A stretch of DNA of 64,000 bases from Bacillus sp. AFS055030 (GTDB taxonomy: Bacteria > Bacillota > Bacilli > Bacillales > Bacillaceae_G). Position 1 is the stretch's first letter; each line of letters begins with the position of its first letter. The notes below the pieces were generated by a model, which made no database searches, had not been told where the DNA came from, and worked only from the letters and a program-made list of their open reading frames with translations. Position numbers and translations under genes: made by a program. Positions 26,974 through 36,305 of this stretch are shown piece after piece. Where the stretch lies: NCBI RefSeq assembly GCF_002574545.1, contig NZ_NUGT01000015.1, positions 124,001-188,000 on the forward strand, written 5' to 3'.

Positions 26974-27009
26974 CAATTGACCTTTAAAATTTAAAAATGA
27001 GGTGTGAAC

Positions 27010-27771
27010 ATGTTAAAAGGAAATGTAATTGCTATAACTAGTGGAAAAGGTGGAGTAGGAAAATCAACCGTATCAACAAATCTTGCAGTCGCCCTTGCAA
27101 GACAAGGAAAAAAAGTTGCTTTAATTGACTTAGATATTTATGGATTTAGCATTCCTAAAATGATGGAAATCGACATCAGGCCAAAAACTTTTAACGGAAA
27201 AATCATCCCTGTGGAGTCACACGGTGTAAAAATTATATCAATGGGTTTTTTCATCAAAAATAATGATCCTGTCGTTTGGAGAGGTCCTATGTTAGGTAAA
27301 ATGGTTGAGCATTTCAGTAAAGATGTCATTTGGGGAGAATTAGACTATTGCATTTTAGACATGCCTCCAGGGACTGGTGATATTGCACTCGATATGCACC
27401 ACTTTATTCCTGAGAGTAAAGAAATGATTGTTACCACCCCACATCAAACAGCATCAATTGTTGCCGAAAGAGCAGGAACGATGGCCCAAAAAGCAAATCA
27501 TGAAATTCTTGGTGTAATTGAAAATATGTCTTACTTTCAACCTAAAGATTGTTCCGAAAAGTATTACATATTTGGAAAAGGAGGTGGCGATTTATTAGCC
27601 AATCGATTAGGAAGTGAAGTACTTGCCAAGCTTCCGATTGAAGAAGTGAAGGATGATTCACCTACTCCGTCCATATATAATGAGAATACTAGATTATTTC
27701 AACATTATAATGAGTTAGCTACTACCATTAATCTGAAATTTAACGCTTTACATGCTGTTATAGAAGATTAA
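27010..27771 (+). CDS. Mrp/ApbC-type P-loop ATPase (Fe-S carrier family)
   Basis: 253 residues from the ATG at 27010 (GAGGTG upstream; a GTG at 27004 is less likely). Deviant Walker [10 protein letters not shown] (near 12-20), IDLDIYG, and Walker B-like [13 protein letters not shown]. The N-terminal MIP18 domain of long Mrp proteins is absent. The usual CPxC Fe-S motif after NMSYF reads QPKDC here, so the first cysteine is lost and only one is left. It is divergent from the molybdoenzyme operon and probably helps mature its clusters, if it still carries Fe-S. Confidence 0.83.
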   Translation: MLKGNVIAITSGKGGVGKSTVSTNLAVALARQGKKVALIDLDIYGFSIPKMMEIDIRPKTFNGKIIPVESHGVKIISMGFFIKNNDPVVWRGPMLGKMVEHFSKDVIWGELDYCILDMPPGTGDIALDMHHFIPESKEMIVTTPHQTASIVAERAGTMAQKANHEILGVIENMSYFQPKDCSEKYYIFGKGGGDLLANRLGSEVLAKLPIEEVKDDSPTPSIYNENTRLFQHYNELATTINLKFNALHAVIED

Positions 27772-27774
27772 ACT

Positions 27775-27820
27775 AACCTACAAAAGCGACTTCCATTAGC
27801 AGAAGTCGCTTTTGTAGGTT
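27775..27820. terminator. Strong bidirectional hairpin
   Basis: 19-bp perfect stem (27775-27793 with 27802-27820; core CTACAAAAGCGACTTC) and an 8-base loop between convergent genes. The T run is inside the stem, so termination is likely but folding alone may act. Confidence 0.7.
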
Positions 27821-27845
27821 GAGTACTTGAAAAAATATGCAGAAT

Positions 27846-28565
27846 TTACATAAATAGAAAACTAGTTACTACTAAAAATATGACAGAATTGATAATCTCA
27901 ACAATCCCTAATTGCATAATTGTAAGTTTTTTATTGTAAAGGGAAATTGCTCTGATTAAACTAGGCGCAAAAGGAAGAATCCAAAGCCAGGACTCTTTTA
28001 AAGTAAAAATAAATAATAGAGTAATAAAATGGTATCCCCACGAATACCAACGAAATCTCTTATTCTTTTTTTCTCGAATCATCGATTTTACAAAAAATGT
28101 GCTACCTAAAAAGTATAAAAATACAAATAGTGCTACACTCCAGCCTTCACTTGTAAGTACTCCCTTTCCTATATAATAACTAGCCAAACCACCTATACAA
28201 AAAACACCTATTGCAAGCATATCATTCGTAAAGGCTCGTTCGTTTTTTCTCTTAACAAAGTATATGTTAAATAGAAAGAATGGAAGCATGGCTAAGCCAA
28301 AGTAGATCAATTTCCATTCAGCAAACATCACGAGTGCTAAAAATACGAATGAAATGAAAAAATAACTGATCGCCCATTTAGTATAAAATGACACTTGTTT
28401 CCCTTTTATTACCATCATTAAAGGATAGGTTGCAAGATATAGAAAAAACCAACCTATAAACAAAGGGATATGAATTAAACGAAACGAACTAGCGACAACG
28501 CCAAGTATATAAGGAATTAAGAGCATTGCCCAAGCTCCGTGTTGGTTTGGAACTACTATTTTCAC
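27846..28565 (-). CDS. ywiC: YwiC-like membrane protein
   Basis: 239 residues with about eight membrane helices. The start KIVVPNQHGAWAMLLIPYILGV is the hallmark of the YwiC family, whose B. subtilis founder lies in the fnr-narGHJI region. Function unknown. It is transcribed from the left arm of a bidirectional Fnr promoter shared with the radical SAM gene. That makes it a stable companion of nitrate respiration even though narGHJI is absent from this window. Confidence 0.85.
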   Translation of the reverse strand: MKIVVPNQHGAWAMLLIPYILGVVASSFRLIHIPLFIGWFFLYLATYPLMMVIKGKQVSFYTKWAISYFFISFVFLALVMFAEWKLIYFGLAMLPFFLFNIYFVKRKNERAFTNDMLAIGVFCIGGLASYYIGKGVLTSEGWSVALFVFLYFLGSTFFVKSMIREKKNKRFRWYSWGYHFITLLFIFTLKESWLWILPFAPSLIRAISLYNKKLTIMQLGIVEIINSVIFLVVTSFLFM

Positions 28566-28597
28566 GTTATAACACCCACTTTCATCATTATTCTTCC

Positions 28598-28667
28598 ATC
28601 ATACTGATACAAATGGGCGTTTTCTGTGATATAGTTCACTAATCTTTCAATTATTGTCCTGTATCAT
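28598..28667. promoter_or_regulatory. Bidirectional Fnr promoter
   Basis: One box, TGTGA-TATAGT-TCACT (28625-28640), has TATGAT on the minus strand (28598-28603) and TATCAT on the plus strand (28662-28667). Both are exactly 29-35 bases from its centre, so a single Fnr dimer would sit at -41.5 for both ywiC and the radical SAM gene. Confidence 0.82.
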
Positions 28668-28698
28668 AAAGTAAAAGCTAACATTTGGAGGAATATCT

Positions 28699-29799
28699 AT
28701 GTTTGAGACTAATTTCGATCAGGATCCATTTATTGTGATATGGGAATTAACTAGAGCCTGTGAGCTCAATTGTCTTCATTGCAGAGCTGAAGCTCAGTAC
28801 AAACGGCATCCTCTTGAACTTGACTTGGATGAAGGAAAAAAACTGATTAATGAAATTTATGAAATGAATAATCCATTACTTGTATTTACCGGTGGAGACC
28901 CACTCATGCGACCTGACGTTTATGATCTTGCTTCTTACGCGATTCAAAAAGGTGTGCGCGTTTCCATGACCCCTAGTGCTACACCGAATGTAACAAAAGA
29001 AGCCATTGAAAGAGCAAAAGAAGTGGGTCTTGCTCGTTGGGCATTTAGTTTAGATGGTCCAACTGCAAAAATCCATGATCACTTCCGAGGTACTTCAGGA
29101 TCATTCGATTTAACAATGAATGCAATTAAATACATTCACGAGTTAGAACTTCCATTACAAATTAACACTGTGATCTCACGTTATAATATTGATTACTTAG
29201 AAGAAATGGCAGAGATGATTCAACAATTAAAATGTGTATTATGGAGTGTATTTTTCCTAGTTCCAACAGGAAGAGGCAAAGTAACTGACATGATTTCACC
29301 GGTAGAACACGAAAAAGTATTCCGTTGGCTAAATGAATTAAGCAAACGAGTACCTTTTGATATTAAAACAACTGCTGCACAGCACTATCGCCGAGTAGTC
29401 ATCTCAGATAAAATAAGAAAAAATAAAGATACCAAAAAGAATATTCAATACCAAGATGCACTAAATGCTGGTAAAACAGGACAGTTCGAATTGGGTAGAG
29501 CACCTAGAGGCGTAAATGATGGAAATGGGTTCTTGTTTATTTCTCATATTGGTGACGTATTTCCTAGTGGTCTGCTTCCAATTAAAGCCGGCAATGTAAG
29601 AGAAAAATCGCTTTCGGACATCTACCGTTATTCTCCAATTTTCAAAGAATTAAGAAATCCTGATAATTATAAAGGAAAATGTGGAAAATGTGAATATCGC
29701 TATGTTTGCGGTGGATCTCGTTCTAGAGCTTATGCACTCACTGGTGATTACTTAGAAAGTGAGCCAGCATGTGTTTATATTCCTAAGGTTCAATCTTGA
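28699..29799 (+). CDS. Radical SAM/SPASM protein (NirJ/AhbD-like)
   Basis: 366 residues. Radical SAM motif CELNCLHC (near residues 16-23), GGDPLMRPDVYDLA (GGE-like), SLDGPTAKIHDHFRG, and a C-terminal SPASM region with CGKCEYRYVCGGSRSRAYALTGDYLESEPAC. Closest in character to haem/haem d1 maturases NirJ and AhbD and to the small family often labelled TIGR04053. Aerobic-type Bacillus haem synthesis does not need AhbD, so the substrate may be a modified tetrapyrrole or a peptide; none is evident nearby. It sits behind the bidirectional Fnr promoter and 13 bases from the next gene. Confidence 0.8.
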   Translation: MFETNFDQDPFIVIWELTRACELNCLHCRAEAQYKRHPLELDLDEGKKLINEIYEMNNPLLVFTGGDPLMRPDVYDLASYAIQKGVRVSMTPSATPNVTKEAIERAKEVGLARWAFSLDGPTAKIHDHFRGTSGSFDLTMNAIKYIHELELPLQINTVISRYNIDYLEEMAEMIQQLKCVLWSVFFLVPTGRGKVTDMISPVEHEKVFRWLNELSKRVPFDIKTTAAQHYRRVVISDKIRKNKDTKKNIQYQDALNAGKTGQFELGRAPRGVNDGNGFLFISHIGDVFPSGLLPIKAGNVREKSLSDIYRYSPIFKELRNPDNYKGKCGKCEYRYVCGGSRSRAYALTGDYLESEPACVYIPKVQS

Positions 29800-29812
29800 A
29801 AGGAGTATTCTA

Positions 29813-30508
29813 ATGATAAAAAGAGATGATATTAAAAAGCATTTGCAAACAGTTCCGTTATTTAAAGAATTATCAGATGAAGAGTTAGAACCGATTATCT
29901 CAATTTCTTCTCCGAGAAAATATAACGCTCATTCCATCATTTTTATGCAAGACGAATTGTTAGACCGTGTATTTTTTATCCATACTGGTACAGTGAAAAT
30001 TTATAAAACTGATGCAAATGGCAAAGAACAAATTGTATCAGTTCTAAAAGAAGGAGAAATGTTTCCCCATGCTGGTTTTTTCCGAAAAGGGACGTTTCCT
30101 GCAAATGCAGAAGTAATTGAAAATGCACAGCTAATCGTAACACCAATAAATGATTTTGAGAAAATTTTAATCAGTTACCCTGAACTATGTATAAAAATGT
30201 TTCGAGTATTGGGAGAAAAAATTGTTGATTTACAAAATCGCCTTGAAGAAAAAATACTACACAATACATACGAACAAGTGATTATGCTTTTAATACGATT
30301 AGCTAAATCAAATGGCGAGAAAATTGGAGACTCCTACAAAATCACAACCAAATTCACAAATACAGAACTAGCCAATATGATTGGTACTTCAAGGGAAACA
30401 GTAAGCAGAACTTTAACTCAGCTACGAAAAAAAGCTGCCATTTCACTTGATAGCAAAGATTTTTACATCGTTAATCTAAGTAAATTAGAAGAGGAAATCA
30501 ATCATTAA
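29813..30508 (+). CDS. Crp/Fnr family regulator without Fe-S cysteines
   Basis: 231 residues from the ATG at 29813 (AAAGGAG upstream). Beta-barrel sensor domain VFFIHTGTVKIYKTDANGKEQIVSVLKEGEMFPHAGFF (about 50-90) and helix-turn-helix NTELANMIGTSRETVSRTLTQLRKK (about 182-206). No cysteine clusters and no obvious haem-binding Cys-Pro. It is transcribed with the radical SAM gene under Fnr. It could respond to NO through haem, as DNR-type regulators do, or regulate the radical SAM pathway. Effector unknown. Confidence 0.83.
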   Translation: MIKRDDIKKHLQTVPLFKELSDEELEPIISISSPRKYNAHSIIFMQDELLDRVFFIHTGTVKIYKTDANGKEQIVSVLKEGEMFPHAGFFRKGTFPANAEVIENAQLIVTPINDFEKILISYPELCIKMFRVLGEKIVDLQNRLEEKILHNTYEQVIMLLIRLAKSNGEKIGDSYKITTKFTNTELANMIGTSRETVSRTLTQLRKKAAISLDSKDFYIVNLSKLEEEINH

Positions 30509-30561
30509 CTATGATCATTTAGTAAGTCATTTCAAGAAAAATAACTATTATTTACAAGTTA

Positions 30562-30589
30562 AAAAGCCCCTATAAAAACAGGGGCTTTT
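30562..30589. terminator. Bidirectional terminator
   Basis: AAAAGCCCCT / AGGGGCTTTT stem with flanking A and T runs, between the Crp-type gene and the convergent aromatic operon. Confidence 0.85.
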
Positions 30590-30772
30590 CTATTCATCCT
30601 TCGCAACTCCACCGACAGACCAGTTTTCCTTTTTTATTTCGTTTATTAGGATCCTTACTTGCGGGGGTCCAACATCTAATGTACGACAAACTACTTCATT
30701 AATTTCTCTCATTAATTGTTTTTTTAGTTCTGGACTTCTACCTTCAATCAATTGGATTTGAATGATTGGCAT
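30590..30772 (-). CDS. dmpI: 4-oxalocrotonate tautomerase (DmpI/XylH type)
   Basis: 60-residue small enzyme of the tautomerase superfamily. Catalytic Pro2 follows the initiator Met (MPIIQIQLIEGRSPEQ-like start MPIIQIQLIEGRSPELKK), with Arg near position 11 and 39-41 region QVRILINEI. Converts the enol form of oxalocrotonate to the keto form for decarboxylation. Last gene of the operon, in the canonical order dmpE-F-G-H-I, and six bases after dmpH. Confidence 0.9.
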   Translation of the reverse strand: MPIIQIQLIEGRSPELKKQLMREINEVVCRTLDVGPPQVRILINEIKKENWSVGGVAKDE

Positions 30773-30777
30773 ATGTA

Positions 30778-31548
30778 CTACCTCGTTACTTGTAGTGACA
30801 TTGTCTCGATTCCATCAAAACGTGCTTCTACAATATCGCCCTCTTTGACGTGGATTGCTTCTGTAATACCACCCGTTAAAATAATCATTCCTGGTTCAAT
30901 TTGTTCACCGTTTTTACTTAGCATCTGCACTAGCTTTACGACAGATTCTACAGGATGATCTAGTACATCAGAACTGATACCACTTTGTACTTTAACTCCA
31001 TTTTTATATAATTCAACGTTAATTTCGTCCCATGAAGTATATGTAGGTGAATATTGTTGCTTACCAATAATAAATTTTGATGAAGATGCATTATCTGCTA
31101 CTACATCTGTCAGTGTAAATGAGAAATTTTTATATCGACTATCGATTACTTCTAATGCAGGTACAATATACTCCGTTGCTTCCCACACATCTTTTGCTGT
31201 TACATCATGTCCAAATAATGGCTTTTTAATCATAAATGCAATTTCTGGCTCAACTCTTGGATGGATTGAACCTTCCATCTTCAATTCATTTTTTTTTAAT
31301 TCCATCGATTTTGTTAAGCGTCCATAAATCGGCTCATCAACATTAACAGATTTTTGTTTCGCAATACTTGTTAGTCCCATTTTCCAACCAATTAATGGAT
31401 CACCATTTTTAATCGCATTATCAATGCTTAATTTTTGAATTTCATAAGCATTGTTTACGTTTAATTCAGGATGTTCGATCGTAATCTTATCCATTTCTAG
31501 ACCGTTTTTTTGGTGCATATATATTTTATTCGCGATTTCAGTTATCAT
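30778..31548 (-). CDS. dmpH: 2-oxo-3-hexenedioate (4-oxalocrotonate) decarboxylase (DmpH type)
   Basis: 256 residues of the hydratase/decarboxylase (FAH-related) family. Metal-site elements HPRVEPEIAFMIKKPL (Glu near 98-100), VPALEVIDSRYKNF and DVVADNASSSKFIIG are visible. The DmpE paralogue upstream has the same segments; position next to the tautomerase identifies this one as the decarboxylase. It converts 4-oxalocrotonate to 2-hydroxypenta-2,4-dienoate and CO2 and usually works as a complex with the hydratase. Confidence 0.87.
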   Translation of the reverse strand: MITEIANKIYMHQKNGLEMDKITIEHPELNVNNAYEIQKLSIDNAIKNGDPLIGWKMGLTSIAKQKSVNVDEPIYGRLTKSMELKKNELKMEGSIHPRVEPEIAFMIKKPLFGHDVTAKDVWEATEYIVPALEVIDSRYKNFSFTLTDVVADNASSSKFIIGKQQYSPTYTSWDEINVELYKNGVKVQSGISSDVLDHPVESVVKLVQMLSKNGEQIEPGMIILTGGITEAIHVKEGDIVEARFDGIETMSLQVTR

Positions 31549-31563
31549 AAAACTCGTCTCCTC

Positions 31564-32583
31564 TCAAAAAACAGTCAATTTTTTATTTGCTAACATACAA
31601 GCAACTTCTTGGATCATATCCTCTTGCCCACCAACAACTTTTTGTTTTCCTAATTCTATTAAGATATCTCTTGAATCAACATTCCATTTTTTAGCTGCTC
31701 GATTAGCATGTAATAGAAAACTAGAATACACTCCTGCATAGCCTAATATTAGACTACCTTTCGTAATTTCTTGTGGTGTTTGAAGAATTGGTGCAACAAT
31801 TCCCTCTGCTAAGTCCATCATCTTATAGAAATCAATTCCTGTCTTGATTCCTAATCGCTCTAATACACCAATTAACACTTCAGTTTGGGTATTTCCCGCT
31901 CCTGCCCCTAAGCATCGTACACTTCCATCAATTCTAGTAGCTCCTTCTTCAATTGCTACTAGTGTATTTGCCATCGCTAGTGAAAGATTATTATGGGCAT
32001 GGAAACCAACTTCAATAGCAATAGACCCTCGTAAAGCAGCAATACGTTCTTTTACTTCATGTGGTAGAAACGCTCCTGCAGAGTCAACCATATATACGAC
32101 ATCAGCACCATAGCTTTCCATTAATTTAGCTTGTTCTACTAATTTTTCAACTGGTGCCATATGGGACATCATTAAAAATCCGACTGTTTCTAATCCAAGC
32201 TCTTTAGACATCGAAATATGTTGTTTCGAAACATCAGCTTCCGTAACATGGGTAGCTATACGAGCCATTTTCGCTCCGATTTTTGCTGCCGTTTTTAATT
32301 CTTTTACTGTTCCAATACCAGGTATTAGTAAGACGGCAATCTTTGAATGATGGCAAGAATTAACCGCTGCTTCAATTAATTCAAATTCATTTGTTGTTGA
32401 TAAACCATATTGTAGTGAAGAACCACCTAAACCATCTCCATGTGATACTTCAATAAAAGGCATTTTTGCATCATCAAGAGCTTTAGCAATTCGAACAACT
32501 TGATCTACTGTATACGAATGAGCAATTGCATGACTTCCATCGCGAAGTGCTACTTCAGTTACTATGATTTCTTTTTTAAACAT
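31564..32583 (-). CDS. dmpG: 4-hydroxy-2-oxovalerate aldolase
   Basis: 339 residues, class II metal-dependent pyruvate aldolase. ALRDGSHAIAHSY (Arg/Asp near 12-15), SHGDGLGGSSLQYG, a metal-binding HAHNN (near 195), and the communication domain with YSSFLLHANRAAKKW that contacts DmpF. Splits 4-hydroxy-2-oxovalerate into pyruvate and acetaldehyde, channelled to the next enzyme. Fourth-last gene of the operon; ATG after GAGGGAG. Confidence 0.94.
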   Translation of the reverse strand: MFKKEIIVTEVALRDGSHAIAHSYTVDQVVRIAKALDDAKMPFIEVSHGDGLGGSSLQYGLSTTNEFELIEAAVNSCHHSKIAVLLIPGIGTVKELKTAAKIGAKMARIATHVTEADVSKQHISMSKELGLETVGFLMMSHMAPVEKLVEQAKLMESYGADVVYMVDSAGAFLPHEVKERIAALRGSIAIEVGFHAHNNLSLAMANTLVAIEEGATRIDGSVRCLGAGAGNTQTEVLIGVLERLGIKTGIDFYKMMDLAEGIVAPILQTPQEITKGSLILGYAGVYSSFLLHANRAAKKWNVDSRDILIELGKQKVVGGQEDMIQEVACMLANKKLTVF

Positions 32584-32613
32584 TGCACTCCCTCACTTTC
32601 TTTAGGCACTTTT

Positions 32614-33495
32614 TTAAACGGTTTTTACAACTTCATATTGTGCAATCTCTTCTGCTACTTTTACTGCTGATGCAGTCATAATATCTAAGTTTCCTGCATA
32701 GCTAGGTAAGTAGTCTCCAGATCCTTGAACTTCTAAATAAACAGTTACAGTTGAACCATCTATGATTGGATCCATTCTTAAGCGGTATCCTGGAACATAC
32801 GCTTGAACCTTTTTCACCATTTGTTTAATGGAATGAATCATGCTTTCATGGTTAAAATCTTTATTCGTAACTTTACAATACACTGTATCTCTCATCATAA
32901 TTGGCGGTTCTGCTGGATTTAAAATAATGATCGCTTTTCCTTTTTTAGCTCCACCAATTTCTTCAAGTCCTCTGGCCGTTGTTACAGTAAACTCATCGAT
33001 ATTAGCACGTGTACCAGGACCAGCACTTTTTGAACTGATTGTTGCAACAATTTCTGCATACTCAACTTCTGCAATTTGACCAACCGCATGAACGATTGGA
33101 ATCGTTGCTTGCCCGCCACATGTTATTAAATTGACATTGCTTTCGATAATATGTGAACCTAAATTTACAGGTGGTACGACAAATGGCCCAATTGCCGCTG
33201 GAGTTAAATCGATCACGCGTTTCTTTAATTCGCCAAGTACTTTTGCATGATGAAAATGCGCTTTTGCAGAAGTTGCATCAAACAATAAATCAGCCAATTC
33301 ACTTCGTTCTATGAATCCTTGAATACCATTATCGATTACTTCAATTCCTAATTCCTTTGCACGGTTTAACCCGTCAGATTCTGGATCAATGCCGATCATC
33401 GTTGTTAATTCTAGAAATGGATTATTCTGTAATTTCATCATTAAATCTGTTCCAATATTCCCTGAGCCAATGATTCCGACTTTTAATTTATTCAT
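32614..33495 (-). CDS. dmpF: Acetaldehyde dehydrogenase (acylating)
   Basis: 293 residues. N-terminal NAD fold [14 protein letters not shown] (near 5-18), catalytic cysteine in [12 protein letters not shown] (near 131), and [23 protein letters not shown] near the C-terminus. Oxidises acetaldehyde from DmpG to acetyl-CoA in a channelled aldolase-dehydrogenase complex. I use the ATG at 33495, which has GAGGTGG at a good distance; GTG 33504 and ATG 33498 are alternatives. Confidence 0.94.
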   Translation of the reverse strand: MNKLKVGIIGSGNIGTDLMMKLQNNPFLELTTMIGIDPESDGLNRAKELGIEVIDNGIQGFIERSELADLLFDATSAKAHFHHAKVLGELKKRVIDLTPAAIGPFVVPPVNLGSHIIESNVNLITCGGQATIPIVHAVGQIAEVEYAEIVATISSKSAGPGTRANIDEFTVTTARGLEEIGGAKKGKAIIILNPAEPPIMMRDTVYCKVTNKDFNHESMIHSIKQMVKKVQAYVPGYRLRMDPIIDGSTVTVYLEVQGSGDYLPSYAGNLDIMTASAVKVAEEIAQYEVVKTV

Positions 33496-33509
33496 CATTA
33501 CCACCTCAT

Positions 33510-34292
33510 TTAGTTGAATGAAATCGAAACTTCCCCTAATAATGGAAACTTCGCAGTAAATAAGTCTCCAGCATTTGCATTAATTGCAGCCGATAAAGCT
33601 CCTGATAAAATAATTTCTCCTGCATTTAGCGAGATTCCAAATTCACTTAATTTATTGGCTAACCATGCTACACAATGTATTGGGTTTCCTAACACCGCTT
33701 CTCCCTTACCTGAATTCATCAATTCTCCGTTACGATATAATTCCATCGTAACATTTGGCAAGTCAATTTCCCCTACATCGAAACGCTCATTGCCAAGTAC
33801 AAATAAGCATGATGAAGCGTTATCGGCTACTGTATCCTCTAATCGAATTTTCCAATTTTCGATTCTACTATCAACTACTTCTATTGCAGGCACAATATAA
33901 TCTGTGGCATTAATGACATCCTCAAATGTAATATTTGGACCGATTAAATCCTTTTTTAAGACAAATGCAATTTCAGCTTCTACTTTTGGTAAAATCATAT
34001 TGGCAACTTGTACTTCACCGAAATTAGGAATTTTCATATCTGTTAGTAAATGACCGTAATCTGGTTCATCTACCCCTAATAACTCTTGCATGGCAATCGA
34101 AGTTAATCCAATTTTTTTTCCGATAATTTTCTGCCCTTTTTTCAATTTTTCTTCGACATTTGTTAATTGAATTTGATAGGCTTCTTTTTCAGTTAATCCA
34201 GGATAAACCTCGGTTAATGCTTTTATACTAACTCCACTCTCTTCTGCTTCTTGCAGCAAAATTGTTAGCTCATCTACACTAGTAATCTTCAC
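33510..34292 (-). CDS. dmpE: 2-oxopent-4-enoate hydratase (DmpE type)
   Basis: 260 residues, hydratase family; adds water to 2-hydroxypenta-2,4-dienoate to give 4-hydroxy-2-oxovalerate. Motifs [33 protein letters not shown] and [22 protein letters not shown] start behind GGGAGGGG. The order before dmpF and dmpG supports the hydratase call over the paralogous decarboxylase. Confidence 0.88.
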   Translation of the reverse strand: MKITSVDELTILLQEAEESGVSIKALTEVYPGLTEKEAYQIQLTNVEEKLKKGQKIIGKKIGLTSIAMQELLGVDEPDYGHLLTDMKIPNFGEVQVANMILPKVEAEIAFVLKKDLIGPNITFEDVINATDYIVPAIEVVDSRIENWKIRLEDTVADNASSCLFVLGNERFDVGEIDLPNVTMELYRNGELMNSGKGEAVLGNPIHCVAWLANKLSEFGISLNAGEIILSGALSAAINANAGDLFTAKFPLLGEVSISFN

Positions 34293-34315
34293 TTTCTATC
34301 CCCTCCCTTTTATTT

Positions 34316-35788
34316 TTATAATTTAATCGTGATATTCGATAATTCACTATAAAACTCAAAGCTATGAATTCCACCTTCACGACCTAAACCGCTTTGCTTC
34401 ATCCCTCCAAATGGTGTACGTAAATCTCTTAAATACCAAGTGTTTACCCAAATGATTCCAGCCTCAATTTGATGAGCAACACGGTGGGCTCTACGTAAAT
34501 CATTTGTCCAAATCGTTGCTCCTAAACCATAATGAGTGTCATTTGCCCATTCGATGACTTCTTCTTCCGAATCAAATGGCATAACAGTCACGACTGGACC
34601 AAATATTTCTTCTTTAACACATCTAGAATCACGACTTAGCCCAGTAATGATTGTCGGTGTAATAAAGCATCCTTTTTCGATTGCATGAGGTCTACTGCCA
34701 CCCGTTAAAATCGTTCCGCCTTCTTCTTTTGCCATCTCGATATAAGATAATACTTTTTCGTAATGTTCTTTACTAATTACCGCTCCGACTTTTGTACCTT
34801 CTTCAAATGGATCACCAATTTTTAATTCCTTTGTTTTCGCAACAAATTTTTCAATAAATTCATCAAAGATTGATCTTTGAACGTAAATTCTAGATCCACA
34901 TAAACAAACTTCTCCCTGATTCATAAAAGATGATTTTAAAGTTGTTTCAATCACTTCTTCTAAATTAGAATCAGCAAAGATAATGTTTGGATTTTTTCCC
35001 CCAAGCTCAAACGATAATTTTTTTAATGTTGGAGCTGCCGCCTTCATAATTGCTGAACCTGTTTTTGTTTCGCCAGTAAATGTGATCGCATCAACATCGC
35101 TATGCTCTGTTAAAGCTGACCCTGCCGCATTTGCTCCAAATCCGTGAACAACATTCACAACCCCATCAGGTACGCCTGCATCTTTACAAATTTCAGCTAA
35201 CACTGTAGCTGTCATTGGTGTCCATTCTGCTGGCTTCATAACCGCTGTATTTCCTGCTGCTAAACAAGGTGCTAGCTTCCATGTTAATAGTAATAAAGGT
35301 AGATTCCATGGGTTAATCATCCCAACGACACCAACAGGCCTACGATATGTATAATGTAAGGCAGTTTGATCTTGCATATGAGATTCTGAGCTTAATGTTG
35401 TAATATAATCAGCAAAAAAATAAAAATTGTGAGCCGATCTAGTAATATCAACTTCTAAAGCAAGATCATACGGCTTTCCGGTATCCATTGCCTCTAATGC
35501 CGCTAATTCTTCTTTACGAGCTAAGATTCCGTCGCCGATTTTTCGTAATACCGCTGCTCTTTGATTGCTAGTAAATTGTTTCCACTCACCTTTTAGCGCT
35601 CGTTTTGCTGCTTTTACTGCTAGATCAATTTCTAATTTTCCACCTTCAGAAACAGAACCTAACACTTCTTCAGTAGCAGGATTGATATTAAAAAACGTTT
35701 TTTGATTAAAAGAAGGGATATATCGTCCATCAATAAAGTGCTTACAATCGATCGGTAATGTTTTATTTTTCTTCTCTGTAACTTGCAT
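34316..35788 (-). CDS. 2-aminomuconic (or 2-hydroxymuconic) semialdehyde dehydrogenase
   Basis: 490-residue NAD-dependent aldehyde dehydrogenase. NPWNLPLLLLTWKLAPCLAAGNT, catalytic Glu in LSFELGGKNPNIIF (near 264), catalytic Cys in NQGEVCLCGSR (near 298), EIFGPVV. Between the ACMS decarboxylase and a deaminase-like protein, its substrate should be 2-aminomuconate semialdehyde; DmpC-type enzymes are close relatives. Start at ATG 35788 after TAGGTG; a GTG three codons upstream is possible. Confidence 0.87.
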   Translation of the reverse strand: MQVTEKKNKTLPIDCKHFIDGRYIPSFNQKTFFNINPATEEVLGSVSEGGKLEIDLAVKAAKRALKGEWKQFTSNQRAAVLRKIGDGILARKEELAALEAMDTGKPYDLALEVDITRSAHNFYFFADYITTLSSESHMQDQTALHYTYRRPVGVVGMINPWNLPLLLLTWKLAPCLAAGNTAVMKPAEWTPMTATVLAEICKDAGVPDGVVNVVHGFGANAAGSALTEHSDVDAITFTGETKTGSAIMKAAAPTLKKLSFELGGKNPNIIFADSNLEEVIETTLKSSFMNQGEVCLCGSRIYVQRSIFDEFIEKFVAKTKELKIGDPFEEGTKVGAVISKEHYEKVLSYIEMAKEEGGTILTGGSRPHAIEKGCFITPTIITGLSRDSRCVKEEIFGPVVTVMPFDSEEEVIEWANDTHYGLGATIWTNDLRRAHRVAHQIEAGIIWVNTWYLRDLRTPFGGMKQSGLGREGGIHSFEFYSELSNITIKL

Positions 35789-35843
35789 AATAGGCACCTA
35801 CCATTCTAATAGAATAAAAGGTGACACGAGTGTCACCAAATTT

Positions 35844-36305
35844 TTAATCCTCTATTTCTACAACCATTTCAATTTCGATCGCTGTATTATGTGGAAGCTG
35901 TGCCATCCCAACAGCTGACCTAGCATGTTTTCCTCTTTCTCCAAACACTTCTACTAAAAGGTCAGAAGCACCATTCATCACTTTTGGATGATCATAGAAA
36001 TCTTCTGTACTATTTACAAATCCTAATATTTTTACAATTCGTTTTACTTTCGAAAGTTCACCTAATTCGTACTTTAATATACTAATTAAATTTAACATTG
36101 ACTCTCTAGAAGCTGCATACCCTTCTTCGAGCGTCAACTCTCGTCCAACTTTTCCATGGTATTCATCTACACCTTGACCAGATGTAAATAATAGATTCCC
36201 TGTACGAACAGATTTTACATAATTACCTGAAGCCGGTCTTATTGGTTTAAGGGCATAACCTAAACTTATTAATCTATCTTCTGGAGTCAATACTTTGTTT
36301 TCCAT
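35844..36305 (-). CDS. RidA/YjgF family, probable 2-aminomuconate deaminase
   Basis: 153 residues of the RidA fold: YVKSVRTGNLLFTSGQGVDEYHGKVGRELTLEEGYAASRESMLNLISILK and the C-terminal RSAVGMAQLPHNTAIEIEMVVEI with the conserved Arg near 129. RidA members in 2-nitrobenzoate and 2-aminophenol pathways (NbaF, AmnD) remove ammonia from 2-aminomuconate to give 4-oxalocrotonate. It overlaps the ACMSD gene by 32 bases, with AAGGAGG inside that gene. Confidence 0.83.
   Translation of the reverse strand: MENKVLTPEDRLISLGYALKPIRPASGNYVKSVRTGNLLFTSGQGVDEYHGKVGRELTLEEGYAASRESMLNLISILKYELGELSKVKRIVKILGFVNSTEDFYDHPKVMNGASDLLVEVFGERGKHARSAVGMAQLPHNTAIEIEMVVEIED

Noticed and set aside
26958-27009. Fnr box as activator of the mrp-like gene
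   Set aside because: At the distance shared by all other promoters there is no -10 hexamer on the plus strand, and the implied start would fall at the start codon. The box serves the minus-strand operon.
27841-27870. TTTACATAA, a possible minus-strand dif-like right arm
   Set aside because: The partner arm ending GATAA or GTTAA is missing at the required distance; it is inside or next to the ywiC coding end. Treated as chance.
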